In this document: positions 1 through 4,419 of the stretch, piece after piece | How the letters are laid out: the number at the start of each line of letters is the position of its first letter | Position numbering within the stretch: position 1 is the first letter of the stretch | Notes under the pieces: generated by a model | Told to the model about the DNA's origin: nothing | Database searches by the model: none | Seen by the model: only the letters and a program-made list of their open reading frames with translations | Position numbers and translations under genes: made by a program | Assembly: GCA_047638815.1 (NCBI GenBank) | Contig: JBLIMR010000023.1 | Span: 1 to 38,006, forward strand | Length of the DNA: 38,006 bases | Direction: 5' to 3' | DNA from: JAJRRH01 sp047638815 | Lineage (GTDB): Bacteria > Bacteroidota > Bacteroidia > Flavobacteriales_D > JABDKJ01

Positions 1-1
1 A

Positions 2-118
2 GAAAATGAAGAGGCTTTTTTTGAAGCTTTTATTCAAAAATTGAATGATGGTTTCGAGTATTATGTTTTGAATCCGGTGAAGGGGAATTATGTTTTGGTT
101 ATGGGGGTTGGGTGGTAG
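2..118 (+). CDS. 3' end of an unidentified protein gene (partial, 38 residues)
   Basis: An open frame enters from the left edge of the window and ends at a TAG at 116-118. The 38 visible residues include FFEAFIQKLNDGFEYYVLNP and end in GVGW. They are acidic then aromatic and hydrophobic, which looks protein-like, but no family is recognisable. The stop codon touches the outer end of the attC-like site at 118-188. If that site is real, this gene sits at the start of the next cassette and runs against the array direction. The start and most of the gene lie outside the window. Confidence 0.5.
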   Translation, partial: ENEEAFFEAFIQKLNDGFEYYVLNPVKGNYVLVMGVGW

Positions 119-188
119 TATAACGGACCTGATGTATGAATCGTTTCCGACCTCAAGGGCGGATATGATTTCATAAATGTTGTTAGGT
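118..188 (-). other. attC-like integron recombination site 1
   Basis: Read on the minus strand, this 71-bp stretch starts with ACCTAAC (188-182, fits the R'' consensus RYYYAAC) and ends with GTTATAC (124-118, close to the R' consensus GTTRRRY, one mismatch). Between them lies an imperfect hairpin. TTTATGAAATC pairs with GATTCATACAT with one extra unpaired base. An inner CCGCCCT pairs with AGGTCGG with one mismatch across a TG loop. Core boxes, an unpaired spacer, an extrahelical base and a terminal loop are the known attC layout. The stop codon of the minus-strand gene (183-185) lies inside the R'' box, as is common in gene cassettes. The call is inferred from pattern; no covariance-model search was run. 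Confidence 0.55.
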
Positions 189-698
189 GCTTTGTTCTTC
201 ATATCTTTTTGCGAAAAATATTGCTTTTCTTTTTTGATGATCAGTTGCAATTTTGAATTTAAATTGATATTGAGTACCAGCTTTTCTCCATGATACTTCA
301 TTTTCAGTTCCAGGCCTTATACTCATATCAGAATTTATAACATCTCTAATTTTAGACTCACCCTCATAATCCACAATGACAAATTCTAGATTATCAATAT
401 TCTTAATGTCGAATTTCATTGGTTCTTCAATTGTGAATTTCGTTATAATTTCAAATTCGGTTAATTTAATTACACCTATTATCTTAGAGGAATCAATAGC
501 AAATTTTAACACAAAAGGTAGAGCCATAAAAACAAATCCAGCAGTTCCCATTATCTTGCTTAACGTTCCAAACTCTAAAAACACAGCGGAACATAACAAG
601 ATTAATATACCTAAAACACTTAAAGCCCTTGCAATTCGATATACATTAACATTTACATCTTTAATAATTGGAAAGATAGCCTCTTTATATTTATTCAT
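183..698 (-). CDS. Unknown two-helix membrane protein, probable integron cassette cargo
   Basis: A 171-residue protein of unrecognised family. Residues about 24-43 (ALSVLGILILLCSAVFLEF region) and about 48-68 (MGTAGFVFMALPFVLKF region) are two hydrophobic helices in close succession. A charged, beta-rich cytoplasmic-like portion of about 100 residues follows, so the shape is a small helical hairpin anchoring a soluble domain, reminiscent of PH-like membrane proteins. No enzyme motif is visible. The gene is alone on its strand. Its TAA lies inside the attC-like box at 182-188, and its ATG lies 20 bp inside the cassette boundary implied by the second attC-like site (719-725). No TAnnTTTG promoter is obvious upstream, which fits expression from outside the cassette. 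Function is unknown. Confidence 0.7.
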   Translation of the reverse strand: MNKYKEAIFPIIKDVNVNVYRIARALSVLGILILLCSAVFLEFGTLSKIMGTAGFVFMALPFVLKFAIDSSKIIGVIKLTEFEIITKFTIEEPMKFDIKNIDNLEFVIVDYEGESKIRDVINSDMSIRPGTENEVSWRKAGTQYQFKFKIATDHQKRKAIFFAKRYEEQST

Positions 699-718
699 GA
701 TATTAAGCTGTGCATTGC

Positions 719-850
719 ACCTAACAACAGGATATAAACACTTTATGTTCTATATTCCACATATGTCTGTTGTCTATAAACCACTAAGGTAATAAAATTG
801 CAAACCTATTTCGGATAATAAAGTAAGTGAAATCACTCATTTTGTTAGGC
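719..850 (-). other. attC-like integron recombination site 2
   Basis: On the minus strand this 132-bp segment starts with GCCTAAC (850-844) and ends with GTTAGGT (725-719), exact fits to the attC core consensuses RYYYAAC and GTTRRRY. The two ends pair over CCTAACAA/TTGTTAGG. After about 10 unpaired bases they pair again over CACTT/AAGTG with a one-base offset, as in the R box, unpaired spacer, L box and extrahelical base of known attC sites. The middle is long and variable. Its inner end GTTAGGTGC is also part of a perfect 13-bp inverted repeat with 178-190 at the other end of the cassette gene. The length is within the known attC range (about 57-141 bp). Confidence 0.55.
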
Positions 851-882
851 TAATTCACCCACAAAAAATCTCCCGAAATCTT

Positions 883-890
883 TATCTTTG
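883..890 (+). promoter_or_regulatory. Bacteroidota -7 promoter element for the MBL hydrolase gene
   Basis: TATCTTTG is an exact match to the TAnnTTTG element recognised by the primary sigma factor of Bacteroidota. It predicts transcription starting near 895, leaving a leader of about 12 bases before the ATG at 907. No clear -33 TTG lies about 20 bp upstream. Confidence 0.6.
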
Positions 891-906
891 AACAAAATAA
901 TCGTCT

Positions 907-1755
907 ATGAAGCTATACCCAATACATACCGGAAATCTAAAATTGGACGGAGGTGCCATGTTTGGTGTTGTTCCAAAGTCCATCTGGAAGAGAAATTATC
1001 CTGTGGATGAAAGCAATATGTGTAATTGGGCCATGCGAACTTTGTTAATTGAAGATGGAGATCGCTTGATGCTTATTGATTGCGGAATAGGGGAGAAGCA
1101 GTCTGAGAAATTTTTCGGCTATTATTACCTCAATGGTGATGACAATCTAGACAAATCACTAGCTGCCAATGGCTTTGGCAGAAATGACATTACGGATGTA
1201 TTCTTGACCCACCTACACTTTGATCACTGCGGTGGAGCGATAATCAGAGAGAACGATCTGCTTGTACCCAGCTTCAAGAACGCACACTTCTGGAGTAATG
1301 ATAGACATTGGGAGTGGGCAACAAAACCTAACCCAAGAGAGAAGGCTTCTTTTCTTGGGGAGAACATTAATCCGATAAAGGAAAGTGGTCAATTGAAAAA
1401 CGTCAAAAGAGAAGGGGACTTAACCTTAAATGTTTTTGATAATATGGATGTCTTTTTTGCAGATGGTCATACTGAATCCCAAATGATACCTCAGATAAAA
1501 TACAAGGATAAAACAATCGCCTTTATGGCAGATTTATTACCATCAACGGCTCACTTGCCTTTGCCTTATGTTATGGGATATGACACTCGTCCATTATTGA
1601 CAATGTCAGAAAAAGAGAAGTTTTTAAATATGGCAGCCGACAACAATTATATCCTATTCCTAGAGCATGATGCCGTTCATGAATGTTGTACGGTAAAGCA
1701 TACGGATCGAGGTGTACGGTTAGACCGGGCTGGAAGGTTGTCTGATTTTATATAG
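907..1755 (+). CDS. MBL-fold metallo-hydrolase (lactonase-like)
   Basis: A 282-residue metallo-beta-lactamase-fold protein, predicted cytoplasmic because no signal peptide is visible. The zinc-binding signature HLHFDH is at residues 102-107. Further likely metal ligands are H188 in DGHT, D209 in FMADL and H254 in EHD. The length and the long N-terminal part before the HxHxDH motif resemble the AHL-lactonase/YtnP-type branch, which hydrolyses lactones or related esters; the substrate cannot be told from sequence. The gene is monocistronic, with a promoter element at 883-890. It runs divergently from the attC-like cassette on its left and is followed by a repeat-rich intergenic region. Confidence 0.85.
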   Translation: MKLYPIHTGNLKLDGGAMFGVVPKSIWKRNYPVDESNMCNWAMRTLLIEDGDRLMLIDCGIGEKQSEKFFGYYYLNGDDNLDKSLAANGFGRNDITDVFLTHLHFDHCGGAIIRENDLLVPSFKNAHFWSNDRHWEWATKPNPREKASFLGENINPIKESGQLKNVKREGDLTLNVFDNMDVFFADGHTESQMIPQIKYKDKTIAFMADLLPSTAHLPLPYVMGYDTRPLLTMSEKEKFLNMAADNNYILFLEHDAVHECCTVKHTDRGVRLDRAGRLSDFI

Positions 1756-1758
1756 TCA

Positions 1759-1822
1759 ATGAAGTAATGGTACAATGATAGAATGTAGTAATGCTTTAAT
1801 GCGATAATGCAGAAATGCGATA
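1759..1822. repeat. 8-bp-period degenerate tandem array ATGnnnnA, copy 1
   Basis: Eight consecutive 8-bp units all fit ATGnnnnA in strict phase (for example ATGCTTTA, ATGCGATA, ATGCAGAA, ATGCGATA), starting four bases after the stop of the MBL gene. A decayed second block in a similar pattern lies at 1897-1928 (GTGCTTTA, ATGTGATA, ATTCTGAT, ATGCGAAA). The same kind of array occurs at 23305-23352. It is non-coding and of unknown function. Confidence 0.75.
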
Positions 1823-1849
1823 ATATTTAATTTTCCCTAGTGCGTGGAT

Positions 1850-1868
1850 CCCTTTAGGGAATTAAAGG
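1850..1868. repeat. Short dispersed palindromic repeat CCCTTYAGGG, copy 1
   Basis: CCCTTTAGGGAATTAAAGG matches 32010-32028 at 17 of 19 bases, and the upstream flank (GTGC...GG) is also similar. The core CCCTTTAGGG is a near-palindrome. Probably a fragment of an intergenic repeat family. Confidence 0.45.
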
Positions 1869-1943
1869 GCGTGTGATGGGATGATACAGTACGATTGTGC
1901 TTTAATGTGATAATTCTGATATGCGAAATTCCAATAAGAAAGA

Positions 1944-2000
1944 CGTCATTCAGAAGGAGGCACGAGTGAAGAATCTCGTTTTAATTATCGGGTTAGTCCC
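1944..2000. repeat. Dispersed intergenic box GTCATTC...AAGAATCTCG...ATTATCGG, copy 1
   Basis: The first 48 bases match 23361-23408 at about 43 positions without gaps, and a looser TCCC-containing tail follows in both. It lies between two converging gene ends (MBL hydrolase and the DUF6702 gene), 116 bp after the 8-bp array. In the second copy the box likewise follows an 8-bp array. No reading frame spans it. Confidence 0.7.
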
Positions 2001-2028
2001 AAATGAATCGCTGTTCAAGTCTTCAACC

Positions 2029-2496
2029 TTATTCAAACGTCAAAATCCCACCCCTCTCATCAGCAGTAATAAAAACTGACTTAATCGTTTTGTTCAGATC
2101 AAAATGAACAATATTAGTTTGCTTGTCGAATTCATCCAATAACATATCAAATTGCAAATTGACTTGTGATGGCATTTCAACATCATACCCTTCAATATAA
2201 CACCATATCACATCATCGTCAATTTCATAACCGAGATAGGTCAATGGTATACTTTTTTCATTAATCTGAATACTCACTTTCCCAATTATATACTGCCCGA
2301 CAAGTTCGTTTGTTTCGAAATCATCATCTTTTTTAATTCTTAGTCCAGGCACAACGGATTCCAAATCATCAATGAAAAGCTTTGATGCCATTTCTAATGT
2401 TTTTTCTTGCGCGTTGTATTTTATTTCAGTCAGGCTGACATAAAATTTATGTACCGGGGAAAGAAAAAGAAGGAAAGCAACAAAGGCAATTTTCAT
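2029..2496 (-). CDS. DUF6702 family exported protein
   Basis: A 155-residue protein with an N-terminal signal peptide (MKIAFVAFLLFLSPV region) followed at once by HKFYVSLTEIKYN and then a segment containing KLFIDDLE. Both are hallmarks of the Bacteroidota-specific DUF6702 family of small periplasmic or outer-membrane-associated proteins, whose function is unknown. The length is usual for the family, and no catalytic residues are evident. The family often neighbours peptidase or barrel genes. A TATCTTCG element at 2523-2530 is a near match to the -7 box and would give a leader of about 23 bases. Confidence 0.75.
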   Translation of the reverse strand: MKIAFVAFLLFLSPVHKFYVSLTEIKYNAQEKTLEMASKLFIDDLESVVPGLRIKKDDDFETNELVGQYIIGKVSIQINEKSIPLTYLGYEIDDDVIWCYIEGYDVEMPSQVNLQFDMLLDEFDKQTNIVHFDLNKTIKSVFITADERGGILTFE

Positions 2497-2522
2497 GTTG
2501 TTTTTAATTTGGAATAATTATG

Positions 2523-2530
2523 CGAAGATA
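2523..2530 (-). promoter_or_regulatory. Probable -7 element (TATCTTCG variant) for the DUF6702 gene
   Basis: On the minus strand the bases read TATCTTCG, one base off TAnnTTTG. The same variant occurs at 7038-7045 upstream of mutS, which suggests it is a tolerated form in this genome. Distance to the ATG fits. Confidence 0.35.
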
Positions 2531-2562
2531 ACACAACGATTTATTGAGAATTAAATGCAATA

Positions 2563-2788
2563 TGATTCCCCTGAATCATACCAGTATGGTTATTGTATTT
2601 GACTTTTATAACCAATAAGATTAGTTCTGTCATAGGATTCGATCATTATTCAAAGAAATTGGCGAGTGATTTTTCCCGCAGATCTCGCAGATTTTCGCTG
2701 ATTAGATCTGCGGTAATCTGCGAGATCTGCGGGAGAATTAATACTTTTAAAATTCAAAATGCACAATTGGTATGATTCAGGGGAATCA
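2563..2788. repeat. Nested palindromic element with 21-bp inverted ends
   Basis: A perfect 21-bp inverted repeat (TGATTCCCCTGAATC plus ATACCA, 2563-2583, and its complement at 2768-2788) encloses about 184 bp whose centre is another, longer palindrome (2674-2734). The end repeat itself contains a small hairpin TGATTC-CCCT-GAATCA. The element fills most of the gap between the secreted protein gene (ends 2810) and the DUF6702 gene. It has no transposase and no clear target-site duplication, so it could be a MITE-like remnant or a repetitive palindrome pair. Confidence 0.65.
2674..2734. repeat. 20-bp-arm perfect palindrome (CCCGCAGATCTCGCAGATT type)
   Basis: The left arm 2674-2693 and right arm 2715-2734 are exact complements over 20 bases around a 21-base loop. 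The loop itself contains GATTAGATCTGCGG, a partial repeat of the arm. Repeats rich in AATCTGCGAGATCTGCGGG are, from memory, frequent between genes in Bacteroidota. In RNA this would be a very stable hairpin and could end transcription of the upstream minus-strand gene, although no U-run follows. Confidence 0.75.
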
Positions 2789-2809
2789 GAAATACAATTG
2801 CTAAATTGT

Positions 2810-4138
2810 CTAATTCAATTTTTCTCTATAGAGGTATTTCTTTTGAAGCGATTCAAAGGGCCTATAGATATAATAAGCGAAATCACCTTTGATTTTTATT
2901 TCAACTGGGTAGGGAAACTTCATGGAGTATTCCTTTTTTATCTGACCAGTGTTAGTGTTAATTTTCTTAAGTACAGCGTCTCCACCACGGACCTGAAATT
3001 GAGCGAAAATATTGCCAGTGACTTCATCCTTGTGCAGAATTTCCATAAAAGTTTTGTTTATTTTTCTACCCGGTTCATGATAATTTATCGCTGCAGAATC
3101 AATAGGGTTTCTATTCATGTCATAACGACACAGAAGATTGTCGCAATGATCAAAAATAAGCATGGTATCATTGACAATAAACATTGGAGCATAGATTGGA
3201 TCGTAGTACAATCCTTGATCAAAATTATCAATACAGGCCCATATTTCTTTATCAATGCCTGTTTTCATTTCCTGTCTTAGATAAAACAATTTTGTACGTC
3301 CTGATAGATATTTGTATTCTGCTCGACAAAGTTCCAACATAAAGTTATCGGCAATCTCTCTTATCTTTTTATATGATGAGTCAATGACAGTATACTCGTA
3401 GTACGCAAATGCCGGATATTTTTCATACCAATTACTTAAGTATACTTTATCGTTTATTGTGTCCACTATCGGTTTGACGTGATCGTCATAGGTCTTGCGA
3501 TCTACCTTTGTTAATTGAATATCATTTTTGATTTCCACTTGATAAAGATTAGAAGCGGTGTTGAGAAAAATCATACGGGCATATGATTTTTCAAGTCCAA
3601 GAACTTCACCAAAAGATGCGGGGATTGTATAGCTTTGACTTACCTCCATTAAATCATTGGTAAGAAGAAGTTTTCTTTCCTTTTTTGGGTTTTTATCATA
3701 GGTGAGAATCAGAAAATCTTGCTCTACGAATTCGAAGTCAGCAACATTGTGCTGTTCATTGGCATAGATCTCTTCCGGTGCGCCAGGTGCACGTATGTCA
3801 ACTACGCCCAGCATTTCACCAGTAAACAAAGAGAAGTTTCTAATTATGACTCCCGATGCCATCTCATCTTTCGTGGCTTTAACGAAAATGGTTTTCTCTA
3901 GATAGCCTTCCCTCTTAAGTATAATCTTACTTTTTTTACTTGCAACAGAAACCTGGTATTGACCTAGACTATTGGATTTTCTTTTGTAGCCACTGTTTTT
4001 TTCAACTACTTCAACTTTGACATTGTGCAATATTTGTCCACTTTCTTGATCGCGAATCTCACCCTGCAAAACAAGGTTTTGCGAAACCAAATTTGTGGTT
4101 AAGAGAATTAAAAAAGAAATGGAAAATAATTTAATCAT
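2810..4138 (-). CDS. Exported protein with carboxypeptidase-regulatory-like domain and probable beta-propeller
   Basis: A 442-residue protein. Residues 1-19 are a signal peptide (ending near NLVSQ). Residues about 23-100 form a CarboxypepD-regulatory-like beta-sandwich, with the typical LQGEIRDQESGQILHNVKV start and the SNSLGQYQV turn. The rest is a beta-rich region with repeated short blades (for example FDHCDNLLCRYDMNRNPIDS), suggesting a propeller resembling the 6-bladed/NHL type. There is no peptidase active site and no T9SS sorting domain, so it is likely periplasmic or on the outer membrane. The role is unknown. It is alone on its strand between repeat-filled intergenic regions, with mutS upstream on the same strand 275 bp away. 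Confidence 0.65.
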   Translation of the reverse strand: MIKLFSISFLILLTTNLVSQNLVLQGEIRDQESGQILHNVKVEVVEKNSGYKRKSNSLGQYQVSVASKKSKIILKREGYLEKTIFVKATKDEMASGVIIRNFSLFTGEMLGVVDIRAPGAPEEIYANEQHNVADFEFVEQDFLILTYDKNPKKERKLLLTNDLMEVSQSYTIPASFGEVLGLEKSYARMIFLNTASNLYQVEIKNDIQLTKVDRKTYDDHVKPIVDTINDKVYLSNWYEKYPAFAYYEYTVIDSSYKKIREIADNFMLELCRAEYKYLSGRTKLFYLRQEMKTGIDKEIWACIDNFDQGLYYDPIYAPMFIVNDTMLIFDHCDNLLCRYDMNRNPIDSAAINYHEPGRKINKTFMEILHKDEVTGNIFAQFQVRGGDAVLKKINTNTGQIKKEYSMKFPYPVEIKIKGDFAYYIYRPFESLQKKYLYREKLN

Positions 4139-4210
4139 TTGTTGTCTGAAGATAAACTAAATTGCTAGTCCGATTTTATACAAGCAATAATAAATATGAT
4201 ACCATTGAGC

Positions 4211-4312
4211 CGAAAAAGTCTTTGCCCCGAATCTAAGGGGTAGACTTTTTCTAATTTCGTAGTCAATTTTGCATCCCGCACGAGCGGGATCGGGGCAGAC
4301 AAAATTGACGGT
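4211..4312. repeat. Double-hairpin dispersed repeat, copy 1
   Basis: Two adjacent inverted repeats. The first is AAAAAGTCT (4213-4221) with AGACTTTTT (4242-4250), flanking a CCCC/GGGG pair. The second is GTCAATTTTG (4262-4271) with CAAAATTGAC (4300-4309), whose loop contains its own hairpin ATCCCGC-acga-GCGGGAT. The flanks and arms recur at 30243-30363 with different loop contents. In addition, GTCTTTGCCCCG of hairpin 1 could pair with CGGGGCAGAC of hairpin 2, giving an alternative fold. It lies downstream of mutS on the same strand. Confidence 0.7.
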
Positions 4313-4397
4313 ACTTAATCGGGCAATCCAAATTAATTGGTAAAATGCGAACTAACATGCATACTAATACAATAGATGAAGTCAATTGACTTATTCC

Positions 4398-4419
4398 ATA
4401 AAAAATAGTGAACTATTTT
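4398..4419 (-). terminator. AT-rich terminator of mutS
   Basis: The inverted repeat AAAATAGT-tc-ACTATTTT (minus strand, 4419-4402) overlaps the mutS stop codon and runs into a T-stretch (six T). The stem is weak because it is AT-rich, but position and U-tract fit intrinsic termination. Confidence 0.4.

Noticed and set aside
710..720. Palindrome GTGCATTGCAC near the cassette boundary
   Set aside because: Short, and explained by its overlap with the attC-like end.
1756..2028. A further attC site to the right of the MBL hydrolase gene
   Set aside because: GGGTTAGTCCC was examined, but it does not fit GTTRRRY and has no partner box, so the array seems to stop at 850.
2593..3280. Two plus-strand open frames (2593-2775 and 2759-3280)
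   Set aside because: They run through the palindromic element and the antisense strand of the secreted protein gene; composition is not protein-like and no promoter fits.
4381..4390. Perfect palindrome GTCAATTGAC
   Set aside because: Ten bases, AT-rich, no conserved context; expected by chance in a window of this size.
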